From Thalassococcus profundi (GTDB lineage: Bacteria > Pseudomonadota > Alphaproteobacteria > Rhodobacterales > Rhodobacteraceae), in NCBI RefSeq assembly GCF_003344785.1, contig NZ_QPMK01000028.1:1-39340 (forward strand): a DNA stretch of 39,340 nucleotides, written 5' to 3'. The position numbers and the translations under genes were made by a program. Under the pieces are notes generated by a model. It ran no database searches. It was not told the DNA's origin and worked only from the letters and a program-made list of their open reading frames with translations. Positions 7,190-15,241 of this stretch are shown here, in pieces. Position 1 is the first letter of the stretch. Every line of letters starts with the position of its first letter.

Positions 7190-7810
7190 ATGCAGCCTGA
7201 GGCGGTGATCTTCGACATCGGCAACGTGCTGATTTCCTGGCAGCCCGAGCGCTACTTCGACCGCGTGATCGGTCCCGACCGACGCCGCGCGCTCTTTGCC
7301 AATGTCGATCTGCACGGAATGAACGACGTGATCGACCGCGGCGGCGATTTCCGGGAAACCGTCTACGACTGGGCCGAGACGCATCCTGAATGGCGTGATG
7401 AAATCCGCATGTGGCACGACAACTGGCTGGAACTGGCCACGCCCGAGATCCCGCAGTCCGTGCGCATCCTGCAGAGCCTGCGCGCCCGCGGCGTCCCGGT
7501 CTTTGCGCTGACGAATTTCGGCATCGGCACCTTTGCCCTCGCCGAGCCCGCCTATCCGTTCCTGCGCGAGTTCGACCGGCGCTATATCTCGGGCCACATG
7601 GGCGTCATCAAGCCCGAGCCGGAGATCTATGCGCAGGTCGAGGCCGATTGCGGTATTCCGCCGGACCGGCTGCTCTTTACCGACGACCGCAGCGACAACA
7701 TCGCCGCCGCCGCCGCGCGCGGCTGGCAGACCCACCTGTTCGAAACACCCGAAGGCTGGGCCGGCTGTATCGTGGCGCTGGGCCTGCTGAGCGTAGAGGA
7801 GGCCGCATGA
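7190..7810 (+). CDS. HAD superfamily hydrolase (subfamily IA, YihX-like)
   Basis: Predicted 206-residue soluble phosphatase. HAD motif I is FDIGNV with nucleophile Asp9; the usual second Asp is Gly, as in YihX-type glucose-1-phosphate phosphatases (FDLGNV). Motif II is Thr108 in LTNF, motif III Lys141 in KPEPEIY, and motif IV Asp165/Asp166 in FTDDRSDN. The ATG at 7190 is preferred over upstream in-frame starts because GGGGAAAGGG lies just before it and the upstream codons would read through the hairpin. Its stop overlaps the next start as ATGA. A small sugar phosphate is a likely substrate by family, but this is not shown. Confidence 0.87.
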   Translation: MQPEAVIFDIGNVLISWQPERYFDRVIGPDRRRALFANVDLHGMNDVIDRGGDFRETVYDWAETHPEWRDEIRMWHDNWLELATPEIPQSVRILQSLRARGVPVFALTNFGIGTFALAEPAYPFLREFDRRYISGHMGVIKPEPEIYAQVEADCGIPPDRLLFTDDRSDNIAAAAARGWQTHLFETPEGWAGCIVALGLLSVEEAA

Positions 7811-8727
7811 CCGTACCCGTGTTCATCCCCTTCGAGGCCGGCGAGGCCGTTCTCGACTGGATCGGCCTGACGGACGCCCTGCGCGCCGGTCACGATCTGC
7901 CCAAAGCCGAAATCGCCGACACCTTCCTCTACCGTGGCGACGACACGCTGCTGACCCGGTCGGCCTGGATCGACGGGCTGGGCATCGCGGTCAAGGCCGC
8001 GACCATCGTGCCCGGAAACGACTCGCGCGGCCTGCCGGGGATCAACGGCGCCGTGAACCTCTTCGACGACGCGACCGGCCAGCTGGCGGCGGTGATCGAC
8101 TTTCATCTTGTCACCAAGTGGAAGACCGCCGGGGACAGCCTGCTGGGCGCGCTGACGCTGGCGCGGCCCGACAGCCGCCGCATCCTGATCGTCGGCGCGG
8201 GGACCGTGGCCGGGTCGCTGATCGAGGCCTACCGCGCCGGGTTCCCGGAGGCGGAGGTCACGGTCTGGAACCGAACGGCCGCCAAGGCGCACGACCTTGC
8301 CGTTGCCTATCCCGGCACGACCGTGGCCGAGGACCTCGCCGCGGCGGTGGCAGAGGCCGACATTGTCTCCTGCGCCACCATGTCCAAGTCACCCGTGATC
8401 CAGGGCGACTGGCTGCGTCCGGGTCAGCACCTCGACCTGATCGGGGCCTACCGTCCCGACATGCGCGAGGCCGACGACACCGCCCTGCGCCGCGCCCGGG
8501 TCTTCGTCGACAGCATCGACACCACGCTGGGCCATATCGGCGAGCTGAAGATCCCGCTGGAGGCCGGGACGATCGACCGCGACCACGTGCTGGGAGATTT
8601 CTACGGCATCGACGCCATGCGGCGCGACGCGGAAGACATCACGCTCTTCAAGAACGGCGGCGGCGCGCATCTGGACCTGATGACCAGCCGCTACATCCTC
8701 GACCGCTGGCAGCAGGCGAAAGCCTAG
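7807..8727 (+). CDS. Ornithine cyclodeaminase / mu-crystallin family protein
   Basis: Predicted 306-residue protein starting at an ATG that overlaps the HAD stop (ATGA). The NAD(P)-binding Rossmann motif is GAGTVAG (130-136), and Lys63 in VKAATIVPGN fits the conserved active-site lysine. The conserved family segment usually written T-x-x-R-T-A appears as TKWKTAGDS, with Lys106 where Arg is common. Members include ornithine cyclodeaminase, alanine dehydrogenase and cyclic-imine (pyrroline/piperideine carboxylate) reductases, so the reaction here is uncertain. Its TAG stop is the same CTAG palindrome that ends the convergent MFS gene. Confidence 0.83.
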   Translation: MTVPVFIPFEAGEAVLDWIGLTDALRAGHDLPKAEIADTFLYRGDDTLLTRSAWIDGLGIAVKAATIVPGNDSRGLPGINGAVNLFDDATGQLAAVIDFHLVTKWKTAGDSLLGALTLARPDSRRILIVGAGTVAGSLIEAYRAGFPEAEVTVWNRTAAKAHDLAVAYPGTTVAEDLAAAVAEADIVSCATMSKSPVIQGDWLRPGQHLDLIGAYRPDMREADDTALRRARVFVDSIDTTLGHIGELKIPLEAGTIDRDHVLGDFYGIDAMRRDAEDITLFKNGGGAHLDLMTSRYILDRWQQAKA

Positions 8728-9962
8728 GCGCGGGCCATCACCGGCGACGGCGCCTCGCGCACCGGCAGGTGCACGATCGCGCTCAGCGCGCCGACGCCCA
8801 CGCCGATCCACCAGACGGCGGAATAGTCGCCGGTGAGGTCGTACATCCGCCCGCCCAGCCACACGCCCATGAAACTGCCCAGCTGGTGCGAGAAGAAGAC
8901 GATGCCGTAAAGCGTCCCTAAGTAGCGCAGCCCGAAGATGTAGCCGATCAGCCCCGCGGTCAGCGGCACCGTGGCCAGCCACAGCGCGCCCATGACGGCC
9001 GAGAAGACCAGCACGCTTGCGGGGGTGATCGGCAGCAGGATAAAGACGGCGGCCGCCACGGTGCGGCCGACATAGATGCCGGCCAGCAGATATTTCTTGG
9101 ACCAGCGGTTGCCGGCCCAGCCCGCCGCCAGCGTGCCCGCGATGTTGGCAAGGCCGATGAGCGAAATCGCCACCGCCCCCAGCGTCGAGGTCGTGGTGAT
9201 GCCCAGTCCGTGCAGTACGCCGCCGGGGGCGATGGGGCCGCACATCTCGGTCACGAAGGCAGGGAAATGCGCGGTGATGAAGCCCAGCTGGTAGCCGCAG
9301 CTGAAGAAGCCGATGAAAATGAGCGCATAGGACGGGTTGCGCGCCGCGCGGCCCAGGATCTGCGCCAGCGTTTCCTCGATCTCTGCGCGGCTGGCCTGTG
9401 GCGCGCGCATCGCGGGCAAGAGCAGCAGCACCGTCAGGATTGCGGCGGCAAAGACCAGGAACACCGATTGCCAGGTCATGAAACCCAGCATCCATTCCGC
9501 CAGCGGCGCGCCGAAGACCTGGCCCGCGCTGCCCGCGGCGGTGGCGATAGCGAGGCTCATCGACCGGTTCGCATCGGAACTGGCGCGGCCCACCACGGCG
9601 AGGATCACGCCAAAGCCGGTGCCCGCGATGCCGAAGCCCACCAGCACCTCGTAGAGGTGATGGGCCTGCGGCGTCACGGCGAAGGACGACAGCACCAGCC
9701 CCACCGCGTAGACCACGCCGCCCATCAGGATCGCCTTGCGGTCGCCGATCCGCTCGGCAATGGCGCCGAAGATCGGCTGCCCGATGCCCCAGGCGAGGTT
9801 CTGGATGGCAATGGCGAGGCTGAACTCCGCCCGCAGCCAGCCGAACTCCTCGGCAATGGGGATCTGGAAGACGCCGAAGCTGGCCCGGATCGCGAAGGAC
9901 ACCATTATGATGATGCAGCCAACCAGCAGCACGGGGTTGAGGATGGGGGTTCTGGCGTCCAT
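8724..9962 (-). CDS. MFS transporter
   Basis: Predicted 412-residue membrane protein with about 12 hydrophobic segments. The loop after segment 2 (GAIAERIGDRKAIL) fits the MFS signature between helices 2 and 3, and the second half repeats a related AAGWAGNRWSKKYL loop. It resembles the oxalate/formate antiporter-like or monocarboxylate group of MFS proteins; the substrate is unknown. It converges on the cyclodeaminase-family gene with a shared four-base CTAG stop and is divergent from zapE across 130 bases. Confidence 0.88.
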   Translation of the reverse strand: MDARTPILNPVLLVGCIIIMVSFAIRASFGVFQIPIAEEFGWLRAEFSLAIAIQNLAWGIGQPIFGAIAERIGDRKAILMGGVVYAVGLVLSSFAVTPQAHHLYEVLVGFGIAGTGFGVILAVVGRASSDANRSMSLAIATAAGSAGQVFGAPLAEWMLGFMTWQSVFLVFAAAILTVLLLLPAMRAPQASRAEIEETLAQILGRAARNPSYALIFIGFFSCGYQLGFITAHFPAFVTEMCGPIAPGGVLHGLGITTTSTLGAVAISLIGLANIAGTLAAGWAGNRWSKKYLLAGIYVGRTVAAAVFILLPITPASVLVFSAVMGALWLATVPLTAGLIGYIFGLRYLGTLYGIVFFSHQLGSFMGVWLGGRMYDLTGDYSAVWWIGVGVGALSAIVHLPVREAPSPVMARA

Positions 9963-10092
9963 AGGGCCTCCGACGGTTTGGCTGATGTTCTAGGGCAAGC
10001 CGCGTGGCCTGTCTTCGGTGTTTTTCTCTCGATCGTCGTCGGCCGTGCGCTCCGGACCTACACAAACCCCGCGCGCCGCGCTATGCGAGGGC

Positions 10093-11148
10093 ATGGCAAG
10101 CGTTCAGGACGAATACGAGGCCCGCGTCGCGGCTGGCCAGATCAAGCGGGACCCGGTGCAGGTGGCCTGCCTGCCCGAGCTCGAGCGCATCCGCGCCGAG
10201 GTGCACAAACCGCAGAAGTCCGGCCTGTTCCGCAAGGCGCCGCCGCCGCCCAAGGGGCTTTACCTCTGGGGCGGGGTCGGGCGTGGCAAGTCGATGCTGA
10301 TGGACCTGTTTGTGGACACGCTGGAGGTGCCGGCGCGGCGGGTGCATTTCCATGCCTTCATGCAGGAGATGCATGCGGGCATGCATGCCGAACGCAAGAA
10401 GGGTACGGAGGACGTGATCAAGCCCGTCGCGAAAAAGGTCAGCGACGCGGTCAAGGTGCTGGCCTTCGACGAGATGCAGATCACCGACATCACCGACGCG
10501 ATGATCGTCGGGCGGCTGTTCGAGCAGGTGATGGCGGCGGGCTGCGTCATCGTCACCACGTCGAACCGGGTGCCGGACGACCTTTACAAGAATGGCCTCA
10601 ACCGAGAGCTGTTCCTGCCCGCAATCGCCCTCATCAAGGACCGGATGGTGGTGCAGGAGATGGCTTCGGACACCGATCACCGGCAGAACCGGATGGTCGG
10701 GGCCCAGACCTATTTCACGCCCAACGGCCCCGAGGCACGGACCGAGATGGAGCGGGTCTGGCAGGAGTTGACCGGCGGCAAGAGCGAAGAGCTGGTGCTG
10801 ACCGTGCAGGGCCGCCAGCTTGCGCTGCCGCAATACTGGAACGGCGTGGCCCGCGCGACCTTCTACGATCTTTGCGGCCGCGCTCTCGGACCTGCGGATT
10901 ACCTCAAGCTGGCGGAAACGGTGCGGGTGCTGATGATCGAAGCGGTGCCGCTGCTGAGCCGGTCGAACTTCAACGAGGCGAAGCGCTTTGTCACGCTGAT
11001 CGACGCGCTTTACGAGGCCAAGGTGCGGGTGATCCTCTCGGCCGCCGATACGCCCGAAATGCTGTATGTCGAAGGACCGGGATCCTTCGAATTCGACCGC
11101 ACCGCCAGCCGCCTGCAAGAGATGCAGTCCGAAGGCTGGGGCGGCTGA
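10093..11148 (+). CDS. zapE: Cell division protein ZapE (AFG1-like ATPase)
   Basis: Predicted 351-residue P-loop ATPase of the AFG1/ZapE family. Walker A is GGVGRGKS (60-67) after GLYLWG, Walker B is VLAFDE (122-127), and TTSNRVPDDLYKNGLNRELFLPAI is the conserved family segment. The frame is open back to 10018, but that stretch has no family similarity. The ATG at 10093 gives MASVQDEYEARV, a normal N-terminus, with only a close GAGGG before it. In E. coli ZapE acts at the division septum and affects FtsZ; mitochondrial homologues help membrane-protein turnover. Downstream is a hairpin that works as a terminator for the opposite strand. Confidence 0.9.
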   Translation: MASVQDEYEARVAAGQIKRDPVQVACLPELERIRAEVHKPQKSGLFRKAPPPPKGLYLWGGVGRGKSMLMDLFVDTLEVPARRVHFHAFMQEMHAGMHAERKKGTEDVIKPVAKKVSDAVKVLAFDEMQITDITDAMIVGRLFEQVMAAGCVIVTTSNRVPDDLYKNGLNRELFLPAIALIKDRMVVQEMASDTDHRQNRMVGAQTYFTPNGPEARTEMERVWQELTGGKSEELVLTVQGRQLALPQYWNGVARATFYDLCGRALGPADYLKLAETVRVLMIEAVPLLSRSNFNEAKRFVTLIDALYEAKVRVILSAADTPEMLYVEGPGSFEFDRTASRLQEMQSEGWGG

Positions 11149-11165
11149 GCGCGCCGCGGGCCTGC

Positions 11166-11194
11166 TGCGAAAAAAGGGGTCCCGAAGGACCCCT
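11166..11194 (-). terminator. Strong Rho-independent terminator, minus strand
   Basis: Arms AGGGGTCC and GGACCCCT (11175-11182 and 11187-11194) enclose a four-base loop, TTCG on the minus strand. On that strand the hairpin is followed by six T. It closes the candidate small RNA. On the plus strand it lacks a T run but may help end zapE mRNA. Confidence 0.85.
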
Positions 11195-11397
11195 GAGGCT
11201 GCTCGATTGTGACGGTCTGCCTGTCGTCACCCAGCGACCTGTCCCGCCGCGGTTTGCCGCGTCCGATACGGATCGGTTGTCTGGCCGGTGCCGATGAGGG
11301 CGGGTCGGAGCGCTGTCATCCTGAGGGTACGATGTGCCACGTCGTCCTGTCCCTGCCTTGCCGCGCTTTTGTGCCGAATGGCGCGGTCTCTCGGTCT
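11170..11397 (-). ncRNA. Candidate small regulatory RNA, about 230 nt
   Basis: On the minus strand a sigma-70-type promoter at 11404-11433 points to a start near 11397, and a perfect terminator with six T ends at about 11170. The stretch between holds several local hairpins: TCGG/CCGA near 11391-11403, CCGCGC/GCGCGG near 11363-11388, CCGAT/ATCGG near 11262-11275, and GTGACG/CGTCAC at 11209-11230. An overlapping 69-codon frame starts within the promoter and looks like nothing known. The sequence lacks recognisable landmarks of tmRNA, RNase P RNA and SRP RNA. A 3' UTR of the LysM gene is the main alternative. Confidence 0.45.
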
Positions 11398-11403
11398 TTC
11401 CGA

Positions 11404-11433
11404 ATCATAGGCAAAACTTTGCCTGTGCGTCAA
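11404..11433 (-). promoter_or_regulatory. Promoter for the candidate small RNA
   Basis: On the minus strand TTGACG (11428-11433) and TATGAT (11404-11409) are separated by 18 bases. Nothing coding on that strand follows before the terminator at 11175-11194, 210 bases on. Confidence 0.5.
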
Positions 11434-11526
11434 CATATTGTGTCCGCGTCAAGAGATATGATTGCTTGACCGGTAGTGCTACAAAACTAAGTAGCCGAAT
11501 TCGCACGCTTATTGGCTGTTCGTTGC

Positions 11527-12123
11527 TCAGGGCCGCGGCAGGGCAAGCTCCTGGCCGACCTTCAGATCGCTGGGGCCGGCGAGACTGTTCTGGTTCGCAG
11601 CGAACAGCGGTCCGGTCATGTTGACGTCGCCATAGACCTGCTCCGCGATGGTGGCGAGGCTGTCCCCGGGCCGCACGGTATAGACCGATGGCATGACATC
11701 TGATGCGGGCGCGTGGCCAGAGGGGGTCAGGGACCGCTGCACGATCGCGTGCAGCAGGCTGCCCGGCGCGCCCGGCGCGGCGCCCCGCCCTGTGGCGGCG
11801 TTCAAGTGGCGCATCGTGTCCCAGGTGAGGCGCCGCAGATCGTCCGAAGCGCCGGCCATCGGCGGTGGCGCGGGCCGGGTCACGGCGACCATCGGTTCCG
11901 GTTCTGGTTCCGTTGCCAGGGAGATTTGCTCCGGGGCGGCTGGCTCTGGTACCGGGCTTGTCTGCGGTGTTTCAAGCGCCGGCGACAGATCGGTCAGGGC
12001 GGCGTCGCTGCGGGTCACGTCCGGAGACGAGACATCCGCGCGATCCGGGCCGCCGGGCTGGAAATAGATCAGCCCTACGGTGACGGCGATGAAGCCAAGC
12101 GCGAATAGCACGGTCCGGATCAT
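11527..12123 (-). CDS. LysM domain protein with N-terminal membrane anchor
   Basis: Predicted 198-residue protein. Residues about 4-21 form one transmembrane segment (or uncleaved signal), residues 25-95 a Pro/Ala/Glu-rich linker, and the C-terminus (about 147-197) a single LysM domain beginning YTVRPGDSLATIAEQVYGD and ending in KVGQELALP. LysM modules bind peptidoglycan, so the protein probably spans from the inner membrane into the periplasm. It is 21 bases downstream of the rhodanese-like gene on the same strand and is probably co-transcribed with it. No enzymatic domain is seen. Confidence 0.8.
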   Translation of the reverse strand: MIRTVLFALGFIAVTVGLIYFQPGGPDRADVSSPDVTRSDAALTDLSPALETPQTSPVPEPAAPEQISLATEPEPEPMVAVTRPAPPPMAGASDDLRRLTWDTMRHLNAATGRGAAPGAPGSLLHAIVQRSLTPSGHAPASDVMPSVYTVRPGDSLATIAEQVYGDVNMTGPLFAANQNSLAGPSDLKVGQELALPRP

Positions 12124-12144
12124 CGGAATGTGTCCTGCATGATG

Positions 12145-12729
12145 TTATTCCCCGGGCGCGGTGCTGAGGCCGAGCGCCGCCCAGCCGCGCACGCCGGCGC
12201 GGTAATACCCCAGCTTGGAGGCCGGATACCCTGAGCTCCGCAAGGCCTCGATCGCGACAGCGGGGGTGGGGGCGCTGGCGCTGTCGGCAAAGAGCACGAG
12301 GTCGAAGGACGGCTGTGCCGCCGGATCCGTGAGACCCAGCGCCGCCAGAAGGTCGGACAAGTAGGGATTGTCGGCGCGCAGCGTCTGTTCCGGGATGTTG
12401 ACGGCCCCCGGAATGGTCCCGGCGGCATAGGCCTCGGGCGCGCGCAGGTCGACCAGCAGCGCGGTGCCGCTGGCGACGGCGGTTTCCAGGAAAGCCAGCA
12501 CTTCGAGTTCGCCATAGGTCCGGATGTCCGGCGCCAGCGTCAGCGGCTGGATGCAAGCCGGAGGACAGGCGTCGGCGGCGTTGCGCGAAATCGCGATCTG
12601 GGTGCCGTTGCGCGAAAAGCTGACCTTCTGCCGATCCGGAGAGATGGCGGCCTCCTGCGCCGGAGCGGACCCCGCCACGGCATACAGGCCGGAGACCATC
12701 AAGGCGGAAAGGATCGTCGCTCTACCCAT
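12145..12729 (-). CDS. Exported rhodanese-like protein lacking the catalytic cysteine
   Basis: Predicted 194-residue protein with a signal peptide (first about 24 residues, ending SAPAQ). Residues about 70-185 follow the rhodanese fold: LLVDLRAPEAYAAGTIPGAVNIPEQTL is the typical first half. The active-site loop, where a Cys normally follows the strand (V-V-x-Y-C-x-x-G), reads LVLFADSASAPTP, with no cysteine. The only cysteines (DACPPAC, before the domain) look like a short disulfide pair. It is therefore probably a non-catalytic periplasmic rhodanese fold. A good promoter lies upstream, and the LysM gene follows after 21 bases. Confidence 0.75.
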   Translation of the reverse strand: MGRATILSALMVSGLYAVAGSAPAQEAAISPDRQKVSFSRNGTQIAISRNAADACPPACIQPLTLAPDIRTYGELEVLAFLETAVASGTALLVDLRAPEAYAAGTIPGAVNIPEQTLRADNPYLSDLLAALGLTDPAAQPSFDLVLFADSASAPTPAVAIEALRSSGYPASKLGYYRAGVRGWAALGLSTAPGE

Positions 12730-12784
12730 CTATGCGCCTTCGAAACTGTGCCGGCCGTGGTCGCACCGATCGTACAATCCCCAA

Positions 12785-12814
12785 AATATAGGCGACCTCG
12801 GGGAAAGGCGTCAA
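12785..12814 (-). promoter_or_regulatory. Promoter of the rhodanese-LysM operon
   Basis: On the minus strand TTGACG (12809-12814) and TATATT (12785-12790) are spaced by 18 bases, giving a start near 12778, about 50 bases before the rhodanese ATG. Between here and the folC stop (12940) I see no gene, only a short AGGGGT/ACCCCT inverted repeat near 12822-12834. Confidence 0.6.
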
Positions 12815-12939
12815 CATGGAGGGGTGACCCCTAGAGCTTGGGGTGCGGAAAAACTTCGGCCTTTTCTATGCTGTTCGCGACGTCAGCGTCTATCCGTCTG
12901 AAAGGAAGGGATAATCACAATGGCGCCGCGCACGCCCTC

Positions 12940-14247
12940 CTAGCCGTTTTCGCGCAGGATATGACCGGCCAGATAGAGGGAGCCGCAGATCAGCACACGC
13001 GCCGCGGGATCGGCCGCCGCAATCTCGCGCAATGCGGTGACCACGTCCGGCGCGGTGGTTGCCGTGTGGCCTGCGGCGGAGGCGATGCGGGCGGTCTCTT
13101 CGGCGGGCAGGGTCGCGGCCTCGCCGGGGATCGACACGGCCGTGAGGCTTTGCGCGACCGGCGCGAGCGGCAAGAGATATCCGCGCACGTCCTTGGTGTT
13201 GAGCATGCCGCAGATGAGGTGCGTCGGGCGCGGCGGCAGGGTCGCGAGATGCGCGCCGATCACCTGTCCGGCGGCTGGATTGTGACCGCCGTCGAGCCAG
13301 AGTTCGGCCCGCGGTGCGATGTCGAAGAGCGGTCCCGTGGTCAGGCGCTGCATCCGCGCGGGCCAGAAGGCGCGGGTCACGGCGGCCTCGCAGGCGGCCT
13401 CGTCGGCGCCGAGGTGGCGCAGGGCGGCGAGCGCCGCGCCGGCGTTCTGGACCTGGTGGCCGCCGGGCAGGTTGGGCATCGGCAGATCCAGCAGGCCGGA
13501 CTCGTCCTGGTACACCAGCCGCCCGCGTTCGGTGCCGACGTGCCAGTGCTGCCCGTAGGCCAGGACCGGCGCGGAGAGTCGCGCGGCCTGCCGTTCGATC
13601 ACCTCGAGCGCGTCTTCCTCCTGCGGGCCGACGATGCAGGGCACGCGGCGCTTGACGATGCCGGCCTTTTCGAAGGCGATCTTGGCCAGCGTGTCGCCCA
13701 GGTATTGCTCGTGGTCGATGGAAACGGGCGTGATCACCGTCAGCGCAGGACTGTCGATCACGTTGGTCGCGTCGAGCCGACCGCCGAGACCGACCTCGAG
13801 CAGGGTGTAATCCGCGAGCACCCGCGAAAAGGCGAGGAAGGCAGCGCAGGTGGTGATCTCGAAATAGGTGATGTGCTGGCCGTCGTTGACCGCGTAGCAG
13901 TCGTCGAGCGCGGCAGTCAGCGCCTCTTCGGTGATGAGAGACCCTGCGACGCGGATGCGTTCGTGAAACCGCGCCAGATGCGGCGAGGTATAGGCATGGA
14001 CGGACTTGCCCATCGCCTCGAGCCCGGCGAGGATCATCGCCTGCGTCGAGCCCTTGCCGTTGGTGCCGGCGATATGGATCACCGGGGGCAGGCGTTTCTC
14101 GGGGTGGTCGAGCGCCGCCAGCAGCCGCCACATGCGGTCCAGCGTCAGGTCCATCACCTTTGGATGCAGGCGCATCATCTTTTCGAGGATGACGTCCGAA
14201 TGCGGCGCCGGCCTCTCCGCCCTGTCGGGCGTCTGCGCGGTGCTCAT
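12940..14247 (-). CDS. folC: Bifunctional folylpolyglutamate synthase / dihydrofolate synthase
   Basis: Predicted 435-residue Mur-ligase-like enzyme of folate synthesis. The P-loop is GTNGKGST (61-68); the folate motif YTSPHLARFHERIRV and GLGGRLDATNVI follow, and LDGGHNPAA marks the C-terminal domain. It joins glutamate to dihydropteroate and extends the polyglutamate tail, in the cytoplasm. The start is the ATG at 14247, whose ATGA overlaps the accD stop, so it is translationally coupled to accD. The accD-folC order is common in bacteria. Confidence 0.95.
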   Translation of the reverse strand: MSTAQTPDRAERPAPHSDVILEKMMRLHPKVMDLTLDRMWRLLAALDHPEKRLPPVIHIAGTNGKGSTQAMILAGLEAMGKSVHAYTSPHLARFHERIRVAGSLITEEALTAALDDCYAVNDGQHITYFEITTCAAFLAFSRVLADYTLLEVGLGGRLDATNVIDSPALTVITPVSIDHEQYLGDTLAKIAFEKAGIVKRRVPCIVGPQEEDALEVIERQAARLSAPVLAYGQHWHVGTERGRLVYQDESGLLDLPMPNLPGGHQVQNAGAALAALRHLGADEAACEAAVTRAFWPARMQRLTTGPLFDIAPRAELWLDGGHNPAAGQVIGAHLATLPPRPTHLICGMLNTKDVRGYLLPLAPVAQSLTAVSIPGEAATLPAEETARIASAAGHTATTAPDVVTALREIAAADPAARVLICGSLYLAGHILRENG

Positions 14248-15149
14248 TCGGGTTCGGCCTGCGTGTCGTCGGGGGCAGGCAGGTCGCCGGCGACCGGGGG
14301 CGGCAGTTGCATCAGCATGCGGGTGATGCTCACCAGCTCCTCTTTCATCTCGCGCCGGTCGGTGACGCGGTCGAGCATGCCGTGTTCCAGCAGGTATTCG
14401 GCGCGCTGGAATCCTTCGGGCAGTTTCTCGCGGATCGTCTGTTCGATCACCCGTGGCCCGGCAAAGCAGATCAGCGCATTGGGTTCCGAGATCTGGATGT
14501 CGCCCAGCATCGCGTAAGAGGCGGTGACTCCGCCGGTTGTGGGGTGGGTCAGCACGACGATATAAGGCAGGCCCGCGTCGCGCAGCATCTGCACGGCGAC
14601 GGTCGAGCGCGGCATCTGCATCAACGACAGGATGCCTTCCTGCATCCGCGCGCCGCCGGCGGCGGAAAACAGGATCAGCGGGCATTTGAGGCGCAGCGCC
14701 TCCTTTGCGGCGGCGATGATCGCGTTGCCGACGTACATGCCCATGGACCCGGCCATGAAGGAAAAATCCTGAGCCGCGGCGACGACCTGCGTGCGCCCCA
14801 TCTCGCCGCGGGCGACGAGCATCGCCTCTTTCTCGCCGGTGGCCTTCTGCGCGGCTTTCATCCGGTCGGGATAGCGTTTCTGGTCGCGAAACTGCAGCGG
14901 GTCGGTCAGCGGTTCGGGCACCTTGACCTCGGTGAACACGCCGCCGTCGAAAAGCGCGGTGAACCGGTCGCGCGGCGCGATGTTCATGTGATGCCCGCAA
15001 TTGGTGCAGACGTTGAGGTTGTCCGACACTTCGCGGTGGAACAGCATCGTGCCGCAGGCGTCGCATTTCGACCAGAGGTTCTCGGGCACTTCGCGGCGCG
15101 AGAAGATCGAGTTGATCCGGGGGCGGACGTAGTTGGAAATCCAGTTCAT
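14244..15149 (-). CDS. accD: Acetyl-CoA carboxylase carboxyltransferase subunit beta
   Basis: Predicted 301-residue protein, normal for AccD. The N-terminal zinc ribbon has Cys29, Cys32, Cys48 and Cys51. The carboxyltransferase (crotonase-like) core follows, with FSAAGGARMQEGILSLMQM and HPTTGGVTASYAMLGD. With AccA it transfers the carboxyl group from biotin to acetyl-CoA, making malonyl-CoA for fatty-acid synthesis. The frame is open far upstream, but MNWISNYVRPRI is the family N-terminus. A possible own promoter (TTGCAT, TACATC, spacing 17) lies in the 92-base gap behind the CPBP gene. The acidic 20-residue C-terminal tail is variable in the family. Confidence 0.96.
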   Translation of the reverse strand: MNWISNYVRPRINSIFSRREVPENLWSKCDACGTMLFHREVSDNLNVCTNCGHHMNIAPRDRFTALFDGGVFTEVKVPEPLTDPLQFRDQKRYPDRMKAAQKATGEKEAMLVARGEMGRTQVVAAAQDFSFMAGSMGMYVGNAIIAAAKEALRLKCPLILFSAAGGARMQEGILSLMQMPRSTVAVQMLRDAGLPYIVVLTHPTTGGVTASYAMLGDIQISEPNALICFAGPRVIEQTIREKLPEGFQRAEYLLEHGMLDRVTDRREMKEELVSITRMLMQLPPPVAGDLPAPDDTQAEPE

Positions 15150-15241
15150 GGCGCGGCGGTCCCGTGCTGTGGTCTTGGCGGTGATGTATGCGGCGGGAAC
15201 GGGAAATGCAATCCGGCGCCTTGGCCCTCTCCGGTCTGGCG

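Noticed and set aside
11170-11397. Identity of the RNA candidate as tmRNA, RNase P RNA or SRP RNA
   Set aside because: The landmark sequences of these RNAs (for example the SRP GGAAG-type loop, the RNase P GAGGAAAGTC region, a tmRNA tag frame) are not seen. 6S RNA could not be fully excluded by eye.
11227-11436. Minus-strand 69-codon frame within the small-RNA candidate
   Set aside because: Its start lies within the predicted -35 region, there is no ribosome site, and the translation has no domain-like features.
12940-15066. A single 708-codon minus-strand protein
   Set aside because: It joins an out-of-frame reading of accD with folC. The two real genes overlap by ATGA and each has a complete family domain.
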